From contig CAYZUC010000029.1 in NCBI GenBank assembly GCA_964481705.1, positions 1 to 29,951 on the forward strand: DNA of 29,951 nucleotides. The letters are read 5' to 3'. The first letter of the stretch is position 1; each line of letters opens with the position of its first letter. Under the pieces are notes generated by a model. The model had not been told where the DNA came from, made no database searches, and saw only the letters and a program-made list of their open reading frames with translations. This stretch comes from CAYZUC01 sp964481705. Lineage in GTDB: Bacteria; Bacillota; Clostridia; Lachnospirales; Lachnospiraceae. Below are positions 15,097-21,973 of the stretch, one piece after another. Position numbers and translations under genes: made by a program.

Positions 15097-15447
15097 CTAA
15101 TCGGATAATTTTTCCTTCCAGATATCGTAGAGTGCTTTTATGTCATTTCGATATTCCCTTTGCGTCTGTGTCTCTTCCATTTTTAGTTCCTCCAAACAAG
15201 TAAAAGAAAAGGATTCCATCCCATAATCATTCCACTCACGTTGCATAGAAGGCTCTGGACAGGATTCAATTTTCATTGCAAAATCAAATCTGCTTTTTGC
15301 ACTCTCCATCTCCATCGTTGACTTAATCAGCTTCCGTTGATTTCCACTACAGGTAATGCAATAAACGCCTCCTGTTGGCAACTTATTCTTATATGCTTCG
15401 ATGATTTCTTTTCTTTTTGATTTATCCACTGTGATACTTTTCGCCAC
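15097..15447 (-). CDS. GIY-YIG domain protein
   Basis: About 116 residues from a GTG at 15447. A longer frame reaches 15519, but it runs through the promoter's -10 and has no ribosome site. DKSKRKEIIEAYKNKLPTGGVYCITCSGNQRKLIKST resembles the small GIY-YIG proteins related to LuxR-linked regulators (GIY-YIG_LuxR-like), with GGVYCI as the GIY-like strand. RFDFAMKIESCPEPSMQREWNDYGMESFSFTCLEEL continues the domain. The second YIG motif is degenerate, so nuclease activity is doubtful. The start is uncertain. The promoter and upstream palindrome match those of the DUF2087 gene. Confidence 0.72.
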   Translation of the reverse strand: MAKSITVDKSKRKEIIEAYKNKLPTGGVYCITCSGNQRKLIKSTMEMESAKSRFDFAMKIESCPEPSMQREWNDYGMESFSFTCLEELKMEETQTQREYRNDIKALYDIWKEKLSD

Positions 15448-15494
15448 TTGATTACCTACTTTCTTTTGATGCTTTATTATTTTGATCTGTGGAA

Positions 15495-15523
15495 AGTATA
15501 ATCGTAATCGGTACGACATACAA
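15495..15523 (-). promoter_or_regulatory. Promoter of the GIY-YIG gene
   Basis: TTGTAT (15518-15523), a 17-base spacer and TATACT (15495-15500) on the minus strand. Palindrome site 2 ends one base upstream of the -35. Confidence 0.65.
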
Positions 15524-15524
15524 C

Positions 15525-15537
15525 CTACGATGCGTAG
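15525..15537. promoter_or_regulatory. 13-bp palindrome CTACGnnnCGTAG, site 2
   Basis: CTACG-ATG-CGTAG, with the same arms and same position relative to the -35 as site 1 at 11704-11716. It also sits inside a wider 7-bp inverted repeat AACCTAC/GTAGGTT (15522-15545). Confidence 0.55.
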
Positions 15538-15569
15538 AGTAGGTTATTTTCTAACATCTGTAGACTCAA

Positions 15570-16274
15570 TCACTTTTTTACCGGTGATATCCATCCATTA
15601 TCTATGTAATGTTGATTATCAAGCGATGGTGTGTCTTCTGATTTTAGCACCATTTTGTGCATCAGCTTGCAGGCAGAAAACAAAACGCTTACTTTTACAC
15701 TCATTCTCTTTCGTGGTGTCACTACCTGCACCCTTTTAGCAAGTTTATTCATCTTTCTCTCAATGGTATGACGATGTTCATCCGTCAAATGATCAATCAG
15801 AATATCTCCCATCATACCCATGCCAGAAGTATAGATTGTGGAAAGTCCCATCCAATTCAGACTCGTTATAACATCCTTCTGCGCTGATCCGTTGGGCGCT
15901 CCTACGCTGTTTGTAATAATAACAGCTGTCTTTCGGAAAATCTCTTTTTCCGGGCGATGGACCATCCAGCGGACACAAATATGATCTAAAAATGATTTCA
16001 GAGAAGCTGGAACACGAAGCGCATAAACAGGATAAGCAAATACCAGTAAATCTGCCTCCATAACAGAATCCCATATTGGCTTCACCGCAGATAAATGAGG
16101 ACATTTATCAACCCCACGAATAAAACAGTTCTTACAACCTAAGCAAAATGGGGGCATATCCTTTGGATAAAACTCAGTCACCTCATTATGCTCTCGCAGG
16201 TGACTTAAAAATTCCTCCTTCATCAAATAGGTGATTCCCTTTTGTGGCGTACCAACAAAAACAGTAATTTTCAT
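15570..16274 (-). CDS. Flavodoxin-fold NAD(P)H-dependent oxidoreductase with cysteine cluster
   Basis: 234 residues from the ATG at 16274, seven bases after GAGGAG. The flavodoxin-like Rossmann fold begins MKITVFVGTPQKGIT (FMN phosphate loop). CLGCKNCFIRGVDKCPH (about 46-62) is a four-cysteine motif common in clostridial flavoproteins of this group and may hold an Fe-S cluster. ADLLVFAYPVYALRVPASLKSFLDH (about 78-103) is the conserved central strand and FMN-binding loop. The C-terminal 60 residues are basic and partly hydrophobic (VSVLFSACKLMHKMVL). It probably reduces quinones, nitro compounds or a protein partner. It follows the GNAT gene after 64 bases, possibly within the CDF operon. Confidence 0.87.
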   Translation of the reverse strand: MKITVFVGTPQKGITYLMKEEFLSHLREHNEVTEFYPKDMPPFCLGCKNCFIRGVDKCPHLSAVKPIWDSVMEADLLVFAYPVYALRVPASLKSFLDHICVRWMVHRPEKEIFRKTAVIITNSVGAPNGSAQKDVITSLNWMGLSTIYTSGMGMMGDILIDHLTDEHRHTIERKMNKLAKRVQVVTPRKRMSVKVSVLFSACKLMHKMVLKSEDTPSLDNQHYIDNGWISPVKK

Positions 16275-16338
16275 ATCCCTACTCCTCAATCATCAAGCGA
16301 AAAGCTCTCGTATTTGAACTACACTAATCTATCACTGA

Positions 16339-16764
16339 CTACTTACAAATTCCTTTGATCAAGAACATTTCCATAGGCTGTTCATATCCCGGTACATCAA
16401 TGACAAATCCTCCGCAATCCCGATAGCCTAATTTTCGATAAAAGTGCTGTGCCTGCTCATCCACCTGCGTAGATGTTAAGAGCATACCAAATCCCATCGA
16501 CTTCATATCCTGTTCCCAATGCTCCATGAGCTCTTTTCCGTACCCTTTTCCACGATGCTTTGAATCAATCATAAGCATATTGCAAAAAGGCGTATTGTCC
16601 CAGAAGAGATTGTATCTCAATAATCCCATAGGGGTCTTTCCATCCCAAATAACATAACCCTGTTTATCACGAACCTTTTTTTCATATTCCTGTTCCGGCA
16701 AATGCCTATCGAGACGGTACCAGAACTCCCGATCTTCCATTTGTACATATCTGATTTCTATCAT
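16339..16764 (-). CDS. GNAT family N-acetyltransferase
   Basis: 141 residues from the ATG at 16764 (GAGGT upstream; an earlier in-frame ATG is weaker). One GNAT domain: MIEIRYVQMEDREFWYRLD at the start, the acetyl-CoA loop in DSKHRGKGYGKELMEHWEQD (about 74-93), and TSTQVDEQAQHFYRKLGYRDCGGF (about 105-128) with the conserved Tyr. It acetylates an unknown amine substrate in the cytoplasm. It follows the CDF exporter after 42 bases and may be read through from the riboswitch-controlled promoter. Confidence 0.9.
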   Translation of the reverse strand: MIEIRYVQMEDREFWYRLDRHLPEQEYEKKVRDKQGYVIWDGKTPMGLLRYNLFWDNTPFCNMLMIDSKHRGKGYGKELMEHWEQDMKSMGFGMLLTSTQVDEQAQHFYRKLGYRDCGGFVIDVPGYEQPMEMFLIKGICK

Positions 16765-16806
16765 AACTACCTCGCATATCTTTATCAATACTTTCTTCCA
16801 GCAGTT

Positions 16807-17715
16807 TTACTCTTCCATTCCGGGATTTACGTGTACCATACAATGTTTTACGTTTGGAAACTCACGTTCAATTGCTAAATGCACCTCTTCGGCAATGGTA
16901 TGTGCCTCAGTTAAGGTCTTGGAGGGATCCATATTAATCTCAACATCCACATAAATTTTATTTCCAAATAGGCGAGTCTTAATATCATCAATAGCAAGTA
17001 ATTCCTCGTTACGAAGGATGACACCTTTCATCTTCTCGATTACTTCATCCGGACAGGATTTATCCACCATTTTATCAATGGAATCTTTAAAAATATCCCA
17101 AGCCGCCTTCTCAATAAACAAACAAATGATAATACTGGCAATTGGATCCAAGATTGGGAATCCCATTCTAGCACCTAAAATTCCAATAAAGGATCCTACC
17201 GAAGACAATGCATCCGAACGATGATGCCATGCATCTGCCATCAGTGCTCCCGAATTAATCTTCTTTGCGGCTCCTCTTGTATACCAATACATCCACTCCT
17301 TCACGGCAATCGATAGGACTGCTGCAATCAGAGCTAACATTCCGGGAACCACCAGTTCTCCATAATTCCCACCAAACACCTTTTTCGCTCCGGCTAATCC
17401 GATTCCCAACCCAGTTATCGCTAAAATGAACGCCAGTATCGCTGATGCAACACATTCCAATCTCTCATGTCCATATGGATGTTCCTTATCTACCTGTTTA
17501 TCCGCTATGGTTACTCCAATCATAACAATGACCGTACTAAATACATCCGATGCAGAATGGACAGCATCAGATATCATAGCTCCGGATTTTGCTACAATAC
17601 CGGCTATAAGCTTCAAAAGGGATAGCGTTACATTGATGATAATACTGACAGTGGATACATGCATAGCAATATCCCTATCTGTGGCTGTCTGTACCATTTG
17701 ACTGTTTTGTTTCAT
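16807..17715 (-). CDS. Cation diffusion facilitator (CDF) metal exporter under NiCo riboswitch control
   Basis: 302 residues from the ATG at 17715 (GGAGG seven bases upstream). Six membrane helices lie in about 10-215. The metal site is visible as SDAVHSASDVF in helix 2 (about 49-59) and ADAWHHRSDALSS in helix 5 (about 153-165). HPYGHERLE follows helix 2. The cytoplasmic domain (about 215-302) ends VEREFPNVKHCMVHVNPG-like (AIEREFPNVKHCMVHVNPG). It exchanges protons for divalent metal across the membrane. The upstream NiCo/czcD aptamer points to Co(II), Ni(II) or Fe(II) as the exported metal. Acetyltransferase and flavodoxin-like genes follow. Confidence 0.95.
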   Translation of the reverse strand: MKQNSQMVQTATDRDIAMHVSTVSIIINVTLSLLKLIAGIVAKSGAMISDAVHSASDVFSTVIVMIGVTIADKQVDKEHPYGHERLECVASAILAFILAITGLGIGLAGAKKVFGGNYGELVVPGMLALIAAVLSIAVKEWMYWYTRGAAKKINSGALMADAWHHRSDALSSVGSFIGILGARMGFPILDPIASIIICLFIEKAAWDIFKDSIDKMVDKSCPDEVIEKMKGVILRNEELLAIDDIKTRLFGNKIYVDVEINMDPSKTLTEAHTIAEEVHLAIEREFPNVKHCMVHVNPGMEE

Positions 17716-17793
17716 AATCGTTACCTCCATTATAAAAATCAGATAACTCTTAATTCACGCGCATAATTGATTTTAGAATTCCATTTTGGGTAT

Positions 17794-17846
17794 AAAAATA
17801 CACCTATGGAACATTAGTAATCTACTGTCCCACAGATGTTGTCATC
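17794..17846 (-). promoter_or_regulatory. Possible expression platform of the NiCo riboswitch
   Basis: After the aptamer, GGACA (the 3' strand of its closing helix) can instead pair with TGTTCC about 12 bases on, with an inner GTA/TAC pairing. A TTTTT run follows at 17794-17798 after a short gap. This would be a weak terminator that competes with the metal-bound aptamer. The fit is imperfect and translational control is not excluded. Confidence 0.35.
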
Positions 17847-17898
17847 TGTTGCCATAAAGGCCCGGCACCATGGTAAACCATCGCCTGCTCAGTTTGTA
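17823..17898 (-). ncRNA. NiCo (czcD) riboswitch aptamer
   Basis: On the minus strand the conserved blocks appear in the right order: ACTGAGCAGGC, a hairpin GATGGTTTACCATG, GTGCCGGGC, then GCAACAGATG-ACAA-CATCTGT and the closing GGGACAGT. These match the known NiCo aptamer junction, which binds Co(II)/Ni(II) and has also been reported to respond to Fe(II). It lies between a strong promoter and the CDF exporter gene, the classic association. The P1 helix looks short (ACTG/CAGT). Confidence 0.92.
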
Positions 17899-17935
17899 CT
17901 GTAGCTTTATATGCAGTGCAAAGAGTGTTACATTC

Positions 17936-17964
17936 ATAGTATGTGATAGTCTACCATATGTCAA
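17936..17964 (-). promoter_or_regulatory. Promoter of the riboswitch-CDF transcript
   Basis: TTGACA (17959-17964), a 17-base spacer and TACTAT (17936-17941), placed 38 bases upstream of the aptamer and just after the MBL gene ends. Confidence 0.8.
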
Positions 17965-17981
17965 GATAATTCTTTCGTGCA

Positions 17982-18770
17982 TTACTCATTGTATACAATG
18001 ACTCCATTCCCTGATGGGAATGGATGCTGCATACAAGTTCCACCCCAATATTTGTACTCGGTATCCTCAGCTGTATTACCATCACGAAGATCTTTTACTG
18101 CGTTCAGCAGCTCCTCATAAAGAGAGGCCTCCTCCATCGCTGATGCGTGGCCGTGACAGATATAATCATAGTCACCTCTTATGGTTCCTAATGACTCCAA
18201 ATTCTCTACAAACGTTTCTATGGGAAGGCTTTCGGCAAGCTGCATCCAACAATGTCTGTTAATACTATCGCCGGTAAATAAGATTCTGTCTTCCTGATCA
18301 AGAAAACACATCCCTCCAGAAGTATGTCCCGCTAAGCTGTATGCAATAATGGTTACTCCGCCCAAATCAAAGTGTTCTCCCTCCTGTATATCCGTGAAGT
18401 GAACCTCCTTCATACGATTACTGGCTTCCATATCTTTGTATAAGAGATTATGGAAGCTTTGATTTGCAATTCCCCAATCTGCCTTATTTAAGTAAGCCTC
18501 TCCAAAATACCCATCTCCCCATATATGGTCGCTGTGTCCATGGGTGTTGATTACCGTAACTGGAAGGTCTGTAATCCTTTGAACGGTTTCACTTAAATCT
18601 TGATAACCATTCATAGTATCAATGAGTGCGGCCTTATTTTCGCCTATCACAAGATAACCTGTAGCCTCGTTATTTTCATTCAATAACCAAACATGCTCAT
18701 GAACTTTTGTCACTTTTACAACTCCATTATCCATCTTATTCTGAAAATAAAAGAATAAAATAGTTGGCAC
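17982..18770 (-). CDS. MBL-fold metallohydrolase
   Basis: 262 residues from a GTG at 18770, supported by AGAGG seven bases upstream and only 3 bases after the hydA stop; the ATG at codon 13 has no ribosome site. The metallo-beta-lactamase metal ligands are all visible: THGHSDHIWG (HxHxDH, about 76-85), LAGHTSGG (third His), FTGDS (bridging Asp) and ICHGHAS (last His). The fold is a soluble dinuclear zinc or iron hydrolase. Its place directly after preA and hydA suggests action on an intermediate or by-product of pyrimidine breakdown, but the substrate is unknown. No beta-ureidopropionase is seen in the window. Confidence 0.9.
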   Translation of the reverse strand: MPTILFFYFQNKMDNGVVKVTKVHEHVWLLNENNEATGYLVIGENKAALIDTMNGYQDLSETVQRITDLPVTVINTHGHSDHIWGDGYFGEAYLNKADWGIANQSFHNLLYKDMEASNRMKEVHFTDIQEGEHFDLGGVTIIAYSLAGHTSGGMCFLDQEDRILFTGDSINRHCWMQLAESLPIETFVENLESLGTIRGDYDYICHGHASAMEEASLYEELLNAVKDLRDGNTAEDTEYKYWGGTCMQHPFPSGNGVIVYNE

Positions 18771-18773
18771 TCA

Positions 18774-20132
18774 TTATCCTCTCGTGGTGCATCTAATCAT
18801 CTTACCAAATCCACGCTCACCAACGAATTTCTCAGTATCATAGACCAATCGTCCCCTGGCATAGGTTTGAATCGGATATCCGTGGAATTTTGTCCCCTCC
18901 CATATCGTATGGTCATAGTCTGAATGCATCTTTTCACAGGTCACAGTAAAGTCCTTATTTGGATCATAAATCACAATATCCGCATCCTTACCTATCGAAA
19001 GAGAACCTTTTTGTGTACATCCAAAGATTCTGGCAGGATTGGTGCTGCAAAGCTCTACCGCCTTTGTAAACGGTATTCTCCCTTCGTTTGCCTTTGATAA
19101 CATATAAGGATACATATTCTCAATACCGGCACATCCATTCGGAATTTTCCGAAAATCATCCTTTCCCCAATCCTTTTCATACTGTTGGAATGGGCAGTGA
19201 TCGGTCGCCACTGTATCAATATCGCCTCTCTTAACCGCTTCCCATAGAGCATCTTGGCTCTCCTGACCTTTCATTGGCGGTGAACACACGAAATTTCTTC
19301 CATCTTCTCTCTTGAAAACATCACAGGTCAGATTGAGATATTGCGGGCATGTCTCTGCATAGATTTCATAACCCTCATCCTTTGCTTTTGTGACCTCTTC
19401 TACCCCTTCCTTATTCGCAAGATGAACTATGTAAAGGGGCGAGTTTAATGATTTAGCAAGGGCTATTGCTCTATGATCTGCTTCTGCTTCTACAAATTCC
19501 GGTCTCGACATGTAATGATACCACGGACTTGTTTTGCCCTCAGAGATATACTTTTCTGTAAGAGCTTTCATCATTTCATCATTTTCTGCATGTACACAAA
19601 TCAAAGCATCCAGCTCTTTTGCTTTTTCTAATACCTTATAAAAGGCTCCATCCTTCAAACCAAAATCGTAAACCATGTATACCTTAAAGGATGTTACTCC
19701 AAAATCACAAGCATCCTTCATCCCATTCAACAGTTCTCCTTGAATATCGGTTATACCTACATGAAATGCATAATCAATTACAGCATCTTTTTCTGCCAGT
19801 TCATTTCTTCGAATAATGGTATCAATCATCTTCTCATTTGTTTCCTGACTAATATAATCAAAGACTGTTGTTGTTCCTCCGCAGGCAGCCGCTCTCGTAC
19901 CTGCAAAATAATCATCTGCAGAAAAGGTATCTCGAAAAGGCATTGCCAAATGGGTATGTGCATCAATTGCTCCCGGAAGTATCAGTTTCCCCGCTGCATC
20001 AATGATCGTATCCCCTTGCATTTCCGATAAATCATTTGTTAACACAGCTATCTTCCCATCCTGCACGCCAATATCAGCACGAATCATTTCTTTTTCTGTA
20101 ACAATGGTTCCGTTCTTAATAATTAAGTCCAT
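18774..20132 (-). CDS. hydA: Dihydropyrimidinase (D-hydantoinase)
   Basis: 452 residues, a usual length for the family. It opens the ring of dihydrouracil or dihydrothymine to N-carbamoyl-beta-amino acids, using two zinc ions in the cytoplasm. All metal ligands are at canonical positions: DAHTHL (H59, H61), the carboxylated lysine in TSFKVYMVYD (K150, with Y155), VHAEN (H181), IVHLAN (H237) and ATDHCPF (D311). The frame is open 24 codons further upstream, but that part (MNFSHGKFVLAPK...) is encoded by the dispersed repeat. The start at 20132 is chosen because the family begins MDLIIKNGTIV and the repeat end gives GGAG seven bases upstream. It follows preA and precedes the MBL hydrolase. Confidence 0.95.
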   Translation of the reverse strand: MDLIIKNGTIVTEKEMIRADIGVQDGKIAVLTNDLSEMQGDTIIDAAGKLILPGAIDAHTHLAMPFRDTFSADDYFAGTRAAACGGTTTVFDYISQETNEKMIDTIIRRNELAEKDAVIDYAFHVGITDIQGELLNGMKDACDFGVTSFKVYMVYDFGLKDGAFYKVLEKAKELDALICVHAENDEMMKALTEKYISEGKTSPWYHYMSRPEFVEAEADHRAIALAKSLNSPLYIVHLANKEGVEEVTKAKDEGYEIYAETCPQYLNLTCDVFKREDGRNFVCSPPMKGQESQDALWEAVKRGDIDTVATDHCPFQQYEKDWGKDDFRKIPNGCAGIENMYPYMLSKANEGRIPFTKAVELCSTNPARIFGCTQKGSLSIGKDADIVIYDPNKDFTVTCEKMHSDYDHTIWEGTKFHGYPIQTYARGRLVYDTEKFVGERGFGKMIRCTTRG

Positions 20133-20139
20133 AATACCC

Positions 20140-20216
20140 TCCATTCTTGCTAATACGCCGCAAACTTTGGGCGCAAGCACAAATTTGCCGTGTGAAAAAT
20201 TCATTTTTCACACTAT
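20140..20216 (-). repeat. Dispersed 77-bp repeat, copy 3
   Basis: 76 of 77 bases match copy 2 at 8019-8095. The terminal hairpin with perfect 10-bp arms is at 20190-20213. Read on the minus strand it ends in AGAATGGA, which merges with GGT to make the ribosome site of hydA. Orientation and distance to the start codon are the same as in copy 2. Confidence 0.9.
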
Positions 20217-20329
20217 CCTCCCTTCTATAGCACGTTACACTAATTGGCATGCTATTTCTTTTATTCGATGGTATCTTTTCGACTTACATTACTATTGTCC
20301 GGTGATATAACTCACTCATCCGTGTCGAT

Positions 20330-20368
20330 TAACCCAGATGCATACGTTATCAATATCATGCTGGGTTA
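20330..20368. terminator. Hairpin at the end of preA
   Basis: An 8-bp stem TAACCCAG/CTGGGTTA with a 23-base middle that can pair a further ATG/CAT. It overlaps the last codons and stop of preA. Neither side has a T-run, so it may only pause transcription or protect the RNA end between preA and hydA. Confidence 0.35.
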
Positions 20369-21876
20369 TTAACGCGTTTCCTAATTCTTTTCTTCGCTAC
20401 ACCAATCGCTCCCCCCGGACAAACCAGTCTGCATAGATGACAGCCCACACATTTGTTCCCAATCAACTTTGGCTTTCTTGTCACTTCATCAAATACAATC
20501 GCCTGATGACCTCCATCCATACACGAAATGTAACACCTGCCACATCCAATGCATTTATCTGGAAGAAACTGAGGTAATAAGATGGTATCACGTTCCAAAT
20601 CCGAGCGATTCACAATACTTTCTACCGATGTCCCAATCAATTCCCGTATGTTATCAATATTGCGTTCTTGTAGATATACCCTCATTCCGTCTAATAAATC
20701 ATCAATAATCCGATAACCATATTCCATAACAGCAGTTGTAATCTGTAAACTTCCGGCTCCTAACAAAAGAAATTCCATGGCATCTTTCCAAGTATTGATA
20801 CCTCCCATTCCACTAATATGCATTCCTGACAGTTCTTTACATAAAGCCAAGTCAGAAATAAAACGAAGTGCAATTGGCTTCACAGCAGCTCCCGAATAAC
20901 CACCAACACTGCATTTTCCTCTTACAGAAGCACTAGGTGCGAGACTATCCAGATTAACATCTGTAATACTATTAATGGTATTAATTGCTGCTATTCCACA
21001 AGCCCCTCCTCGTTTTGCTGCTATCGCCATAGGAACCATATCAGCAACATTTGGTGTCAATTTTGCAAGAACAGGAATCGAAACCTCTTTTTGGGCTGCC
21101 CTTGTGAATTTCTCAATCAGTTCTGGAACTTGTCCTATCGCAACGCCAAGATCTTCCTGCTCCATATTTGGACAGGAAAAATTGCATTCGATGATATTCG
21201 CACCTGCTTTCTCTGCTTCCCTGGCAAGATAGGTCCACTCTCCTTCATTTCGTCCCATAATAGATGCAATCAGCACCTTCGTCGGATACTCTTTTTTCAG
21301 TCTTCGAAAGATTTCCATGTTTTCCTGTACACTATGATCTGATAATTGTTCAATATTCTTGAATCCATAAAAAGAACCATCATTTCTTTTTAATGCAGAA
21401 AAGCGTGGAGAAGCCTCATGCTGCTCCATCAAACAAATTGTTTTAAAAGCTGCACCTGCCCACCCACGCTCAAAAGCCCTGGCACACATATCATAGGAAC
21501 TTGCTACCACGGAAGAAGAAAGAAGAAATGGATTTTCTAATTTTACTCCACATAATTCAACCGATAAATCAATCGAATGATTAGATAATATCTCCATACT
21601 CTCTCGGTCTTTATAAAGTTGCCCCATGATTTTCTTAATAGATATGTATTCTCTTTTACCTTGTAATAGGCATTCTTTCTCACATGGAGCATCACACTTT
21701 TCACATAGATTTACATCGTTCATTCTATGTGCTGCTCCAATTTCATTATCCAGAAGCACCGACCTTATACTCTCAGCCGGATTCATACAATTGAGACATC
21801 CCTTACTACACGGAGCGTCTGCACACATAACGCACTTAGCAGCTTCCTTTAAATCCACATTTTTCAAATTATACAT
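20356..21876 (-). CDS. preA: NAD-dependent dihydropyrimidine dehydrogenase PreA-like, with extra N-terminal Fe-S region
   Basis: 506 residues from the ATG at 21876 (AAAGGGG upstream; another ATG two codons earlier is too close). Residues about 13-75 carry CVMCADAPCSKGC and CEKCDAPCEKEC, as in the Fe-S domain of PreT and mammalian DPD. About 105-410 is the FMN-binding TIM barrel (ENPFLLSSS, IECNFSCPN, LAKLTPNVADM, AAINTINSI, ISGMGGI). The end has two [4Fe-4S] motifs: CIGCGRCYISC and CVGCHLCRLVCPGG. It reduces uracil or thymine to the dihydro form, the first step before HydA. E. coli PreA is about 410 residues and lacks the N-terminal part; no preT is in this window. Confidence 0.93.
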   Translation of the reverse strand: MYNLKNVDLKEAAKCVMCADAPCSKGCLNCMNPAESIRSVLLDNEIGAAHRMNDVNLCEKCDAPCEKECLLQGKREYISIKKIMGQLYKDRESMEILSNHSIDLSVELCGVKLENPFLLSSSVVASSYDMCARAFERGWAGAAFKTICLMEQHEASPRFSALKRNDGSFYGFKNIEQLSDHSVQENMEIFRRLKKEYPTKVLIASIMGRNEGEWTYLAREAEKAGANIIECNFSCPNMEQEDLGVAIGQVPELIEKFTRAAQKEVSIPVLAKLTPNVADMVPMAIAAKRGGACGIAAINTINSITDVNLDSLAPSASVRGKCSVGGYSGAAVKPIALRFISDLALCKELSGMHISGMGGINTWKDAMEFLLLGAGSLQITTAVMEYGYRIIDDLLDGMRVYLQERNIDNIRELIGTSVESIVNRSDLERDTILLPQFLPDKCIGCGRCYISCMDGGHQAIVFDEVTRKPKLIGNKCVGCHLCRLVCPGGAIGVAKKRIRKRVNNPA

Positions 21877-21973
21877 AGGCATACCCCTTTTAATAAATCT
21901 GTATTTTTAACTACTAGTAATGCTATTATACATCATTTCAACGCAAAAGGCATACAATGTTCGACATCATGTT

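Noticed and set aside
15448..15519. N-terminal extension of the GIY-YIG protein
   Set aside because: It would start inside the promoter region with no ribosome site, and the similarity begins after the GTG at 15447.
15793..16104. 103-residue leftward frame inside the flavodoxin-like gene
   Set aside because: It overlaps a complete gene with clear family motifs in another frame, and has no family features of its own.
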